From Thioalkalivibrio thiocyanoxidans ARh2 (GTDB lineage Bacteria; Pseudomonadota; Gammaproteobacteria; Ectothiorhodospirales; Ectothiorhodospiraceae), in the NCBI RefSeq assembly GCF_000385215.1, contig NZ_ARQK01000059.1, positions 62,001 through 126,000 of the forward strand: a stretch of DNA of 64,000 nucleotides, read 5' to 3'. Below, in pieces: positions 36,848-46,017 of this stretch; within the stretch, counting starts at the first letter, position 1, and every line of letters starts with the position of its first letter. The translations under genes and the position numbers were made by a program. The notes under the pieces were generated by a model, which had not been told where the DNA came from, did no database searches, and was given only the letters and a program-made list of their open reading frames with translations.

Positions 36848-38076
36848 GGGTTCGGGGCGGTGCGCAGGGTATCTTCGATTGCCTGGATACGTGCGCGCTC
36901 CAGGGCCTCGCCGAGGGCCTTGCCCTTGTGCCCCTCGGCCATCAGGGCCTGTACGTCGACTCCCTGCGCGGCCGCCACGGCGCGGCGCACCGCATCGGCC
37001 TGGGGATAGGGCTTCTCCTCCCAGCCAGTGCGGCCGCGAAAATCCGCCTCCACCGCGAGCAGGAAGGGCTCGACATTCTCCGGTCGGCGCAGGGCACCCA
37101 GTCCGTCCACCAGCTTCATGACCGTCTTCGGGCGCAGGTCGAAGACCCGGTGCACCAGTCCGTGGTAGCGCGCGACCCGTATGGCCAGATCGCGGTAGCG
37201 GTTGGGGATGCGCAGGCGTTCGGCCAGGGCGCGGATCAGCAGGACCCCGCGTTCTTCGTGCCCGTGGTGGCTGGGCAGGATCCCGGGGTCGGTATTGCCC
37301 TTGCCGAGGTCGTGCACCAGCGCGGCGAAGCGAACCTCCGGGGACTCGGACAGGCGGGTTGCCTGGTCCAGCACCTTCAGGGTGTGCACGCCGGTATCGA
37401 TCTCGGGATGATAGCGCGCCGGCTGCGGGACGCCGAACAGGCATTCGATCTCGGGGAACAGGCGGGCCAGTGCCCCGGCGTCGCGCAGGACTTCGACAAA
37501 ACGGCGCGGGGCCGGGCTCTTCAGAGCCTTTTCGCACTCGGCCCAGACGCGCTCCGGCACCAGTGCGTCGACCTCGCCGGAGGTGACCAGCTCGCGCATC
37601 AGGTCCAGCGTGTCGTCGGCGACCCGAAAGCCCCAGGGGTCCAGCTGCGCGGCAAAGCGGGCCACACGCAGCAGCCGTACCGGGTCCTCGGCGAAGGCGG
37701 GCGAGACGTGGCGCAGAACGCGCGCCTCAAGGTCGGCCTGTCCGTTGTAGGGGTCGATCAGATGGCCGTCGGCGTCCTCCGCCATCGCATTGATGGTGAG
37801 GTCGCGACGTTCGAGGTCGGCCTCCAGCGAGACCTCGGGCGAGGCGTTGAGCTGGAAGCCGTGGTAGCCACGCGCGGTTTTGCGCTCGGTGCGCGCCAGC
37901 GCATATTCCTCGTGCGTCTCGGGGTGCAGAAAGACCGGGAAGTCGCGCCCCACCGGGCGGAAGCCGGCGGCCTCCATGGCCTCGGGCGTGGAGCCCACCA
38001 CCACGTAGTCGCGTTCGTGCACCGGGCGCCCCAGCAGCCGGTCGCGCACCGCGCCCCCGACGAGATAGATGTGCAT
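36844..38076 (-). CDS. cca: Multifunctional CCA-adding enzyme
   Basis: It adds or repairs the CCA end of tRNAs. The 410 residues show the class II nucleotidyltransferase start [16 protein letters not shown], the catalytic metal region HERDYVVVG, the B motif [10 protein letters not shown] with the DPYNGQ stretch, and an HD domain HDLGKG near residue 255, as in the E. coli-type multifunctional enzyme. Its stop codon TAG lies inside the REP-like inverted repeat. It is 24 bp after the NAD(P)-binding gene on the same strand. Confidence 0.96.
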   Translation of the reverse strand: MHIYLVGGAVRDRLLGRPVHERDYVVVGSTPEAMEAAGFRPVGRDFPVFLHPETHEEYALARTERKTARGYHGFQLNASPEVSLEADLERRDLTINAMAEDADGHLIDPYNGQADLEARVLRHVSPAFAEDPVRLLRVARFAAQLDPWGFRVADDTLDLMRELVTSGEVDALVPERVWAECEKALKSPAPRRFVEVLRDAGALARLFPEIECLFGVPQPARYHPEIDTGVHTLKVLDQATRLSESPEVRFAALVHDLGKGNTDPGILPSHHGHEERGVLLIRALAERLRIPNRYRDLAIRVARYHGLVHRVFDLRPKTVMKLVDGLGALRRPENVEPFLLAVEADFRGRTGWEEKPYPQADAVRRAVAAAQGVDVQALMAEGHKGKALGEALERARIQAIEDTLRTAPNP

Positions 38077-38100
38077 GGCGCCGCGCGGCCGCGCCAGGCG

Positions 38101-39063
38101 CTAGCCGCGGTCGACCTCGCGCGTGTGGGTGCGCAGGGCCTGCTTGCGTGCCTCGAGGCCGCCACCGAGGTATTCCGGAGCGATCGACTCGAGCCGTGTC
38201 GGGCAGGGCAGGCGCGAGCCGCCTTCACAGACGCTGTCGATGGTCAACGAGGCGAAATTGTCGCGTGACAGCGGCTTGCCGGGCACGAACTCGAACACGC
38301 TCGCCTGCAGTTTGCCGGCCCAGTCGGGCAGCGCCATGATTGGGCGCCGGTGGCCGATCAGCTGGCCGACATAGCGGACCAGCTCTTGCAGGGTATAGGT
38401 CTGCGGGCCGCACAGCTCGAAGCCCTCGCCGAAGGTCTCGGGATCCTCCAGTGCGTCGACGAAATGCTCGGCGACATCGCCCACGTAGACGGGCGCGAAC
38501 TTCGCATTCGCGCGCGCCAGCGGCATGACCGGCGAGATCTTCAGCAGGGTGGCGAAGCGGTTCAGGAGGGAGTCATCGCGCCCGAAGATCACCGATGGGC
38601 GAAAAACCGTGACCGGGAAGGCGTCGCAGGCGAACACTAGTTGTTCCGCCTCGCCCTTGGTGCGCAGATACTGGCTGGGCGGGTTCTCCATGTCGGCATT
38701 AAGCGCGCTCATCTGCAGGAAACGACGGACCCCGCAGGACTCGGCGGCCGCCAGGGCTTTTTGCGTCAGTTCCACGTGCGCGGCGCGAAAGCCCGAGCCA
38801 TCGCGGCCGCGTTCGTTGAGGATCCCGATCAGGTTGATGACCGCATCCTGGCCCGCGAAGAAGCGCTCCAGCGTGGCCGGGTCGTGGGGGCTGCCCTCGA
38901 TCAGATCAACCTCCGGATTTACCAGCAGGTCGCGGTGGCGGTGGGGGCGCCGCGACAGCACGCGCACGCGGATACCGCGATCGACCAGGCGGCGGATGAT
39001 CTGATGGCCGACAAAGCCGGTGCCGCCGAGCAGGCAGACAGAGCGAATCGAATCAATCGACAT
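38101..39063 (-). CDS. Complex I NDUFA9-type NAD(P)-binding protein
   Basis: The 320-residue extended SDR-like protein has the nucleotide loop CLLGGTGFVGHQIIRRL, then DAVINLIGILNE, FLQMSALNAD, the YLRTKGEAEQ motif with the Tyr-x3-Lys pair, and VFRPSVIFGRDDSLLNRF. This matches the NDUFA9 subgroup that in bacteria is linked to quinone or NADH dehydrogenase function, without a settled reaction. It is upstream of cca. No signal or membrane segments are seen. Confidence 0.88.
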   Translation of the reverse strand: MSIDSIRSVCLLGGTGFVGHQIIRRLVDRGIRVRVLSRRPHRHRDLLVNPEVDLIEGSPHDPATLERFFAGQDAVINLIGILNERGRDGSGFRAAHVELTQKALAAAESCGVRRFLQMSALNADMENPPSQYLRTKGEAEQLVFACDAFPVTVFRPSVIFGRDDSLLNRFATLLKISPVMPLARANAKFAPVYVGDVAEHFVDALEDPETFGEGFELCGPQTYTLQELVRYVGQLIGHRRPIMALPDWAGKLQASVFEFVPGKPLSRDNFASLTIDSVCEGGSRLPCPTRLESIAPEYLGGGLEARKQALRTHTREVDRG

Positions 39064-39157
39064 GGTCCCAAGGTCCTTCCGAAAGCCGGTGGGGGTGGTC
39101 TTATACTCGGGTGACTGTCAATCTTCAAACCGGGTTCCGTAACTCCGAGGCCTCGAT

Positions 39158-40525
39158 ATGACCGACCTGACCGCGATCAATCCCGCCACCGGCGAAACCC
39201 TGGCACGGTATCCGCGCATGGCTCCCGAGGCGCTGGAGGCTGCGTTGGCGCGGGCGGCCAGCGCCCAGCAGGACTGGGCGGCGCATCCCTCGACGGTTCG
39301 CGCCCAGTGCCTGCGCGATCTGGCCACCGTGCTGCGCGATCAGCGCGAGGCGCTGGCGCGCACCGCCACGCAGGAGATGGGCAAGCGCCTTGTCGAGGCG
39401 CGCGCCGAGGTCGACAAGTGCGCAATCGCCTGTGAGTACTATGCCGACCGCGGACCGGACTTTCTCCAGGACACCATGATCGCCTCCGACGCGAGCCGCT
39501 CGTTTGTCGCCTGGCAGCCGCTGGGTGCCATCCTGCTGGTCATGCCCTGGAACTTCCCGTACTGGCAGGTCTTTCGCCAGGCGCTCCCGGCGACGCTGGC
39601 CGGCAATACCGTCGTGCTCAAGCATGCCTCCAATGTCCCGGGTTGCGCCGAACACCTGGAGCGCGTGTTTACCGAGGCCGGCCTGCCGGAAGGCGTGTTC
39701 CAGAACCTGCCGGTCGGGTCGGACGCGGTAGAGGGCATTATTGCCGACGCCCGCGTGCAGGGCGTGAGTCTGACGGGATCGGAAAGGGCCGGGCGCGCGG
39801 TGGGCGCTGCTGCCGGCAAGGCGCTCAAGACCTCGGTGCTGGAACTGGGCGGTTCCGACGCCTTTATAGTGCTGGGGGACGCGGACCTCGACTATACCGT
39901 CGAACAGGCGGTGCGCGGGCGCTTCCAGAATAACGGTGAGACCTGTATTGCCGCCAAGCGCTTTATCGTCGAAGAGGGCGTGGCCGACGCCTTCGTCGAA
40001 CGCTTCCGCAGGGCTATCGAGGCACTGGTGGTCGGCGACCCGATGGCCGAGGAGACCAATGTCGGACCACTCGCGCGCGCGGATCTGCGCGACGAGTTGC
40101 ACGACCAGGTTCGGCGGAGTCTGGATGCGGGGGCCGAGTGTGTGACCGGGGGTGCGATCCTGGATGGCCCTGGTTACTACTATGCCCCCACCCTGCTGGA
40201 CCGCGTCGAGCCGGGCATGGCGGCGTTCGATGAAGAGACCTTCGGCCCCGTTGCCGCCGTCACCCGCGCCCGCAACGCCGACGAGGCGGTGCGCCTGGCC
40301 AACCGCTCCCGTTTCGGCCTGGGTGGCAGCATCTGGACTGGCAACTGGGTGCGCGGCGAGGCCCTGGCGCGGCGCCTGGAATGCGGCTTCGCCGCCGTCA
40401 ACGGTATCGTCAAGAGCGATCCCCGGCTGCCCTTCGGCGGCATCAAGGACTCCGGCTACGGCCGCGAGCTCTCCGAGCTCGGCATCCGCGAGTTCCAGAA
40501 TGCCAAGACGATCTGGGTGAGCTGA
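39158..40525 (+). CDS. NAD(P)-dependent succinate-semialdehyde dehydrogenase-type enzyme
   Basis: The 455-residue aldehyde dehydrogenase shows MPWNFPYWQVFRQALPATLA, the NAD site SLTGSERAGRAVG, the general base in LELGGSD and the nucleophile in NNGETCIAAKR. FGGIKDSGYGRELSELGIREF closes the C-terminus. Sequence features such as the short length and SDAFIVL fit the class of succinate-semialdehyde dehydrogenases used in GABA or alternative TCA routes. Substrate is inferred from family only. The gene is divergent from the NDUFA9-type gene over 94 bp and stands alone. Confidence 0.9.
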   Translation: MTDLTAINPATGETLARYPRMAPEALEAALARAASAQQDWAAHPSTVRAQCLRDLATVLRDQREALARTATQEMGKRLVEARAEVDKCAIACEYYADRGPDFLQDTMIASDASRSFVAWQPLGAILLVMPWNFPYWQVFRQALPATLAGNTVVLKHASNVPGCAEHLERVFTEAGLPEGVFQNLPVGSDAVEGIIADARVQGVSLTGSERAGRAVGAAAGKALKTSVLELGGSDAFIVLGDADLDYTVEQAVRGRFQNNGETCIAAKRFIVEEGVADAFVERFRRAIEALVVGDPMAEETNVGPLARADLRDELHDQVRRSLDAGAECVTGGAILDGPGYYYAPTLLDRVEPGMAAFDEETFGPVAAVTRARNADEAVRLANRSRFGLGGSIWTGNWVRGEALARRLECGFAAVNGIVKSDPRLPFGGIKDSGYGRELSELGIREFQNAKTIWVS

Positions 40526-40639
40526 TCCGGGTCTTGCGGCGGCACGAGATCCTGTTCCCGTCGGGGCAGGCAGGGATTCAGGGGGGCTCGTGAGCGGTAG
40601 GCGCTGGCTGGGCTTTCCCGGTGCAGGAGGGGCGGGGCT

Positions 40640-42754
40640 TCAAAGCGCGGGCTCGTCCTCGCTCTCCATCATCACACGGTTGCGACCGGTGTTCTTTGCG
40701 CGGTAAAGGGCCTGATCCGCTCGAGTCATCACGCTGGCCGGCGAATCCCCTGCACGAAAGGCAGTGACCCCGAGGCTGATGGTGGCGGGACCCGCCGGCG
40801 GGAAGCGTTCGTCTTCAACTACACGGCGCAGGCGCTCGGCGATATCGAAACCCTCCTGCAGGCCGGTTTCCGGCAGCAGGACCACGAACTCCTCGCCGCC
40901 CCAGCGCCCCAGGATGTCGGAATCCCGCAGCTCTCTGGAAACCCGAGCCGTTACACCCAGCAGGACGCGGTCGCCGACCTCATGCCCGTATGTATCGTTG
41001 ACCGCCTTGAAATGATCCAGGTCGAACATCACGAGTGTGGTGGGGGCACCGTAGCGTTGATGGTGGGCCAGGGCCCGTTTCAGTTCGGCGTCCAGGCGCT
41101 GGCGGTTGGCCGCGCCGGTCAGGTGGTCGGTCGACGCCTTCTGCCGAAGGGCGGCCTCCAGCCGCTTGCGCTCGGTGATGTCGATGCCGACCCCCAGCAG
41201 ATACAGTTCGCCATCCAGCTCGACCCGGAAGCCATTGAAAAGATAAGGCGTCGTGGTGCCCCGGGTGATCAGCCGGCTCTCGATCTGCGAGTAGCCTCTT
41301 GTGAAGACTTCCTCGATCGCGCGAGCCGTCGCTTGCCGGTCTTCTTCCGCCAGAATCTCCAGCGCATTCAGCCCATCCAGCTCTGTGCCAGTACGGCCTG
41401 TCACGGTCATCATCCGGTCGTTCCAGCGCACCAGGCGGCCTTGCGAATCCAGCTGATAGAAGACCCCGGGGAGGCTTTTCAGGATCGAGTCCGATAGCGT
41501 CTTTTCCCGGCGCAGGCGGTCTTCCAGGGCGCGTCTCTCCGTGATGTCCCGGAAAATGGTCGAGGTCTGCAGCGTTTTTCCGGTCTCCTCGTCGCGCTGG
41601 ACGATGATGGCCTGGGATACCGGCACCTCCTGGCCGCAGGCATCGAAGAGCGCGGTCTCCCCTTCCCAGAAACCCGTCTGGCGGGCGCAGGGCAGCCCTT
41701 CCTCCACGACCTTCCTGGCCGCCCAGTCGGGATGTACATGCCGTACCGTCTCCTCGACGCTCAGCGTCTGGAGGGGGAGCCCGGAACGATCCCGGTCGTC
41801 TCCGGCCCTCGCGAGGGCCCGCCCCGCAACCTCGGGCAGGCCGAAGAACTGGCGCGCGGCGGCGTTCATGAAGAGCATGGCGCCCTCTCCGTCGTGCATG
41901 GTCACCACGTCCTGTGTGTGTTCCAGTATCGCGGCCATCCGGCGCAGGTTGTCTTCAAGCTCCCTTTGCTCGGTGATGTCCTGGAGGGCTGCGATCATGC
42001 GTGCCGGTTTGCCATCACTGTCAGACTCGACCTGGCCGCGATGGCGCAGGGCGCGCATGCGGCCGTCGGGGTCCAGGAGGCGGTGGTCCACATGCAGATG
42101 ACCTGTGTCGAGAGCGTGGTCAATCGCCGTCCGAACCTTTTTTCGATCGTCGGGGTGGACCGTGCGCATAAAGGATTCCAGCGTGCCGTCCGGGCGGCTC
42201 GGGTCCATGTTCAGGATGCGACAGGCCTCGTCGGACCAGTGGATCTCCCCGGTGCGCAGGTCAGCTGTCCAGCCGCCCAGGCGCGCGATTCGGTGCGCCT
42301 CGGCCAGTTCCTTTTCCCGCCGCTGAAGAATCGCTTCGGTTTCCCTGCGTGCGCTGATGTCGCGCACCGAAACCAGTATCTCCGGGCCGCCGTCCAGGTC
42401 CAGGCGGCTCAGGAGAACCTCGGTGAGAAACTCGGTCCCGTCCCACCTGCGGTGGACCCATTCAAAAAGGGCCTTGCCCCGATGCAGGGCCTGGTCGATA
42501 CAGGCGATGGCGGCCTGTTCGCTGGGGCGGCCATCGGGCTGGCAGGCCGGCGACAAGTCAGTGATGCGGAGTGTGGTGAGCGTCGCTTTGTCGGGCACCC
42601 CGAACAGATCCAGGGCGGCCGGATTGCCGTCCCGCACACGATCGCCCTCGAGAAACAGGATCGCATCCCGTGATTGCTCGAACGCCGCGCGGTAACGGTC
42701 CAGATCGCTGGGCGCGCCGGGCCGTCCATGTCTGCGTTTGTCCGCCATGGCCAT
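40640..42754 (-). CDS. Diguanylate cyclase with four PAS domains
   Basis: The 704-residue protein reads as PAS domains at about 19-137, 150-270, 272-405 and 412-530, each ending in a DISARRE or DITERR-type linker, followed by a GGDEF domain (535-700) with the active GGEEF signature. RDSD five residues before it is an intact inhibitory I-site. It should make cyclic di-GMP, subject to product inhibition. There is no signal peptide or transmembrane helix, so the sensors face the cytoplasm; a second ATG two codons in is equally possible. No EAL domain is present. It stands alone, so its output is not evident from context. Confidence 0.94.
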   Translation of the reverse strand: MAMADKRRHGRPGAPSDLDRYRAAFEQSRDAILFLEGDRVRDGNPAALDLFGVPDKATLTTLRITDLSPACQPDGRPSEQAAIACIDQALHRGKALFEWVHRRWDGTEFLTEVLLSRLDLDGGPEILVSVRDISARRETEAILQRREKELAEAHRIARLGGWTADLRTGEIHWSDEACRILNMDPSRPDGTLESFMRTVHPDDRKKVRTAIDHALDTGHLHVDHRLLDPDGRMRALRHRGQVESDSDGKPARMIAALQDITEQRELEDNLRRMAAILEHTQDVVTMHDGEGAMLFMNAAARQFFGLPEVAGRALARAGDDRDRSGLPLQTLSVEETVRHVHPDWAARKVVEEGLPCARQTGFWEGETALFDACGQEVPVSQAIIVQRDEETGKTLQTSTIFRDITERRALEDRLRREKTLSDSILKSLPGVFYQLDSQGRLVRWNDRMMTVTGRTGTELDGLNALEILAEEDRQATARAIEEVFTRGYSQIESRLITRGTTTPYLFNGFRVELDGELYLLGVGIDITERKRLEAALRQKASTDHLTGAANRQRLDAELKRALAHHQRYGAPTTLVMFDLDHFKAVNDTYGHEVGDRVLLGVTARVSRELRDSDILGRWGGEEFVVLLPETGLQEGFDIAERLRRVVEDERFPPAGPATISLGVTAFRAGDSPASVMTRADQALYRAKNTGRNRVMMESEDEPAL

Positions 42755-43104
42755 GATCTGTTCCGGCCTGACTTTTCGTCAGCCGCCCCCCCTGTCTGTG
42801 CCGCGCCCGGTTCCCGTGTGTTTGCTGCTCCCCTGCGTTCAAGTGTAGCGAGTGGGTCCAGCAAGATGCCAATGGTGATCCGCAGCGCCCCAGCCTTTCC
42901 GCAAGCGCAAGGGTCTCGGGTCTCAGGGGACGGTGTCTTCCTCGCGCCCCGAAACTGAGGTCCCGCGAAATCTTCCGGTTGAGCAGAAACGGCAGGCTGA
43001 TGGACGAGACGCGCGGCCTCCTGGTCGCATGATCCCTTCCGGCAAGGCCCCCGAGCGTTTTCGCTCGAACCGGCGTTGGCTCGGGCGGTCACTGAAGCCT
43101 GGTT
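42755..43104. other. Intergenic region upstream of the diguanylate cyclase gene
   Basis: This 350-bp stretch lies between the HIRAN gene's stop and the diguanylate cyclase start, both read leftward, and should hold the promoter of the latter. A small hairpin CGAGCG/CGCTCG with a TTTT loop occurs near 43055. No conserved cyclic di-GMP riboswitch core or convincing reading frame was found. Confidence 0.4.
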
Positions 43105-43512
43105 TCAGGCGCCGCGGGCGGGGCGCATGCGGTACAGGCCCAGTTCCAGTTGCTTGCGGCTGCTGACACTGTCGCGCTTGGCGATGATGCGGGCGATCAG
43201 GGGTTCGTCGCGGTCGAGGAGGTCGGCGGCGAGCTGGTTCTGCTCGCGTGGCAGGTAGCCGAGCTGGTGGTCGACCCAGTCGATGGCGACAGCCTTGTCG
43301 TCGTGCGGGTTCAGGCGTTCCCGACGCAGGGTCAGGGCCTGGCCGCGCTTCAGGGCGTTCCACAGCTTCGGGGCGTCGTGGTGGCGGAAGCCGGCCAGCG
43401 GGATGGTCTGCAGCAGTTCCTCGGTGGTGGCGGTGGCGCTGTAGCGCCCGCGCTTGGCGTAGTAGCCGCGCAGGGTGGGGATCGGACGGGCCTGCTGGAT
43501 CTTGTTCGGCAT
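43105..43512 (-). CDS. HIRAN domain-containing protein
   Basis: The 135-residue protein has a HIRAN domain at about residues 35-115: IPLAGFRHHDAPKLWNALKR opens it, RERLNPHDDKAVAIDWVDHQ follows with the conserved NPHD, and LGYLPREQNQLAADLLD completes the pattern. HIRAN domains bind 3' DNA ends or damaged-DNA features in helicases such as HLTF, but stand-alone bacterial versions have no assigned role. A GGGAG site supports the start. It lies downstream of the ATP-grasp gene, separated by a hairpin. Confidence 0.88.
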   Translation of the reverse strand: MPNKIQQARPIPTLRGYYAKRGRYSATATTEELLQTIPLAGFRHHDAPKLWNALKRGQALTLRRERLNPHDDKAVAIDWVDHQLGYLPREQNQLAADLLDRDEPLIARIIAKRDSVSSRKQLELGLYRMRPARGA

Positions 43513-43560
43513 CTTGGACTCCCTATCTTGTCTGGATCCGGGGTCCGTTGTAGCACCTGG

Positions 43561-43583
43561 GGTGGCTCACAGAATGAGCCACC
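43561..43583. repeat. 9-bp perfect hairpin between ATP-grasp and HIRAN genes
   Basis: GGTGGCTCA and TGAGCCACC close a 5-nt loop. No T run follows on either strand. It may be a weak terminator or mRNA stabiliser after the ATP-grasp gene. Confidence 0.45.
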
Positions 43584-43603
43584 GGACCCGATGGTGCTCT
43601 CGC

Positions 43604-44770
43604 TCAGGCAGGTCTGGGTGGGCTCTTGGCAGTCGGGTTGGCCTTGACCCTGCTGCCGCGCGGCTTCTGCGGGCGGCTCCTGGCCGCCGGGCGCCAGAGA
43701 TCCTCCCAGCCAAGGCCGGTGAAACAGGGACCCATGGCGGCCTCGGCGAAGGTAATGGCCGGCAATCGTGCATTCCACTCGAGGAGGCGAACCTCGCCTT
43801 GGCGGCTGATGGCGACATCCCAGCCGATGCAGCCGACATGGGGGATCCGGTTGTGGAGTTTCTCCACGACCGAGACGGCCTCGCGGAAGGCGGGGGCCTC
43901 GAGACCCGCGAACTTGATGCCGGAGACGGGGTGGCGCTCTGTCTCGGTCCAGTCGGGGAGATAGCCGAAGGGGCCCAGGCGCCCGGTCTCGACCGAGACG
44001 GGGATGTACAGTTCTTCCAGCTCCCCGGTGGCACGATTCAGAGGAATACAGAAATCGGCCGCCTGCGGAGCGTGCTGGTTGGGATCGATGCCCGTGCGCA
44101 GGAATGCGGCGCGGGCGCGAGCCTGGCCATCGGGATGCAGTACGGTGGTGATGCGCAGGGTGGTCACAAACCCGGGGGCAATCTGGTCGAACAGTTCATG
44201 TTGGACCACGAACTCCTGCAGGGTGCCGTCGGGCAGCGTCCGCAGACGTTCACGGTCCAGTGAGCGGGCGTCCAGTAACATCACCCCGCTGCTTTCGCGG
44301 CCTCCGTCGGGTTTGAACACGACACGATTGGAATGGCGGAACAGCGTGCGCTCCCAGGCGTCGTCCGGGATCGGGCGAAAAGACGGAGACATCAGCCGAC
44401 CGTTCATCACGTGGGCGCGATCGGGAAAGTGCGGGCTGCGAAAGAGATGGCGCGACAGCGATCGGATGCTGGATATTTCGCCCGCCTTGCGGTTGATGCT
44501 TGGCAGTACCACTTGGCTGTAGTAGTTCCCGGGAATCCAGCCCTCGCGGAATTCTCCCGCCACGGTCGCGTATACCTGAAGCCAGTCGGCATAGCCGCTC
44601 CAGCCGAGCACTTCGGTTGCGTATTCTCGCGTCTGGCGGCGGATGGAGCCGGGCAGGCGCCCTTTTTTTTGTTCGATTGGTCGCAGCAGCTTTGTCGCTT
44701 CTTTGCGATGCACCCGGTAGAGCCGATAGCGGCCATATCGATTCTTCAGTGACCGATAGGTGCGCAACAT
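43604..44770 (-). CDS. Sugar-transfer-associated ATP-grasp protein
   Basis: The 388 residues contain an ATP-grasp core: FRHSNRVVFKPDGGRESSGV as the ATP-lid, VVQHELFDQIAPG, RITTVLH, and the metal-binding IGWDVAISRQGEVRLLEWNARLP. It matches the family of ATP-grasp proteins found near polysaccharide and sugar-transfer genes; the ligated substrates are unknown. The first 100 residues are basic and Tyr-rich. An eight-base A tract (44663-44670) encodes the QKK near residue 35 and could slip. Base composition is lower in GC than the neighbours, suggesting transfer. The C-terminal 25 residues are Lys/Arg/Pro-rich. Confidence 0.82.
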   Translation of the reverse strand: MLRTYRSLKNRYGRYRLYRVHRKEATKLLRPIEQKKGRLPGSIRRQTREYATEVLGWSGYADWLQVYATVAGEFREGWIPGNYYSQVVLPSINRKAGEISSIRSLSRHLFRSPHFPDRAHVMNGRLMSPSFRPIPDDAWERTLFRHSNRVVFKPDGGRESSGVMLLDARSLDRERLRTLPDGTLQEFVVQHELFDQIAPGFVTTLRITTVLHPDGQARARAAFLRTGIDPNQHAPQAADFCIPLNRATGELEELYIPVSVETGRLGPFGYLPDWTETERHPVSGIKFAGLEAPAFREAVSVVEKLHNRIPHVGCIGWDVAISRQGEVRLLEWNARLPAITFAEAAMGPCFTGLGWEDLWRPAARSRPQKPRGSRVKANPTAKSPPRPA

Positions 44771-44959
44771 CCCAGGATTCCTTCGCCTTTGTTATTAGAC
44801 GCTTTCCATGTGTGTCCCGGATGCTAGGGCGCGTGGTGGCGGGCGAGAAGCCGAGGGGTGAATCGAGGTTCACAAAACTCCTGTGCGGCTCACGGGTGTA
44901 TGCCGGTTTTGTGACATTACAAGTGCGCCGCAGGCCTGCTGGTTGCGAAACGCGGGTCC

Positions 44960-45919
44960 TTACGGGTACTGACGGGCCGCTTCCCTGAGGGCCTTGGCGA
45001 CGCGCGTGCGCAGGTTGTCGGGCGCAAGCACCTCGACGCCCGGTCCGTGACGAAGGATCTCCTGGATCAGCTCGGTGGGGTCGGCGTAGGGGACTCGCAG
45101 GTGGTAGGCCTCGCCCTCGTATTCGCCGATCTGGTCCGGATGCCAGGTCTCGTCGGCGACCCAGCGCGCGTGTTCCGGGGTGAAGCGCAGCTCGGCCCAT
45201 TCCTGTGCCGGGCCGGTGAAGATGCCGAAGGCCGAGCCGATGTGGGCATCCAGCGTAGTCTCGTCGAGGTCGCGGTAGGTGCCGTCTGCCGGGGTTGTCG
45301 AACGGATGCGTTCCAGCGCAAAGGTGCGCAGGTCCTGTGCCTGCTCGCACCAGGCGATCAGGTACCAGTTGTCGCGGTAGTAGAGCAGGCGCTGTGGATG
45401 CACGACGCGGCGGGTTGCGGTGTCGCGGGCGCGGCCGTGGTACTCGATCGCGATTGGCTGTTCGTCCAGCGTGGCGGCGGCCACGGCCTGAAAGCCCTCG
45501 CTCCGCCCACCCCGCTGCGCCAGCGGCTGGATGCGGATGCGACGACGCACAGCGTCCGGCTGGTGCCCGCCGCTGGCGAGCAGCTCGCGGATACGATCCT
45601 TCAGTGGACCCAGAGTGGGTGCCAGCAGACCCGGCTGCACGTCCTCCAGCAGCTGCTCCATGGTCAGAAGTGCCAGCAACTCGGACTCGTTGAACCACAG
45701 CCCGGGCAGTTCGAAGGCCGGGGCGTCCTGTCCGTATCGGTAGCCGTTGGCCTGCGGGTCGTATTCGATCGGCGCCTGCATGAAATCGCGCATGTACTCG
45801 ATGTCGCGCTTGATCGTGGCGCGCGAGACCTCGAGCCGTTCCATCAGGTCCGCCAGCGACGGCGGACGCCGGGCCTGCAGCAGGCGGTGCAGATGAAAGA
45901 TGCGTTCGGCGCGGTTCAT
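44960..45919 (-). CDS. HTH-WYL transcriptional regulator
   Basis: The 319-residue protein starts with a winged helix (RIFHLHRLLQARRPPSLADL, then VSRATIKRDIEYMRDFM) and continues with a WYL domain containing the NWYLIAWCEQAQDLRTFALE ligand core. The WCX C-terminal extension ends in a helix, RVAKALREAARQY. WYL regulators sense small ligands or single-stranded nucleic acid, often in DNA damage or defence contexts. Here it is the last gene after znuB, separated by 94 bp with a large inverted repeat. Whether it is part of the zinc operon or independent is not clear. The start follows the family and drops 18 residues of an upstream frame. Confidence 0.88.
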   Translation of the reverse strand: MNRAERIFHLHRLLQARRPPSLADLMERLEVSRATIKRDIEYMRDFMQAPIEYDPQANGYRYGQDAPAFELPGLWFNESELLALLTMEQLLEDVQPGLLAPTLGPLKDRIRELLASGGHQPDAVRRRIRIQPLAQRGGRSEGFQAVAAATLDEQPIAIEYHGRARDTATRRVVHPQRLLYYRDNWYLIAWCEQAQDLRTFALERIRSTTPADGTYRDLDETTLDAHIGSAFGIFTGPAQEWAELRFTPEHARWVADETWHPDQIGEYEGEAYHLRVPYADPTELIQEILRHGPGVEVLAPDNLRTRVAKALREAARQYP

Positions 45920-45961
45920 GTCCGCGACGCTAGCGGCCGGCGGCCCCCGCTGCAACTGGGC

Positions 45962-46017
45962 GTGATCTCTCAACAGGCTGCCCCGGCCTCCCTGAGGACA
46001 ACCTGTTGGGAGATCAC
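45962..46017. promoter_or_regulatory. 16-bp inverted repeat at the znuB stop
   Basis: GTGATCTCTCAACAGG (45962-45977) and CCTGTTGGGAGATCAC (46002-46017) pair with one mismatch around a 24-nt loop. The right arm includes the znuB stop codon; the left arm lies about 43 bases before the WYL regulator start. It could be an operator for the WYL protein or an mRNA structure that separates znuB from the regulator gene. Confidence 0.55.

Noticed and set aside
42755-43104. Possible cyclic di-GMP riboswitch upstream of the diguanylate cyclase gene
   Set aside because: No GEMM-type conserved core could be found on the minus strand; only a small hairpin is present.
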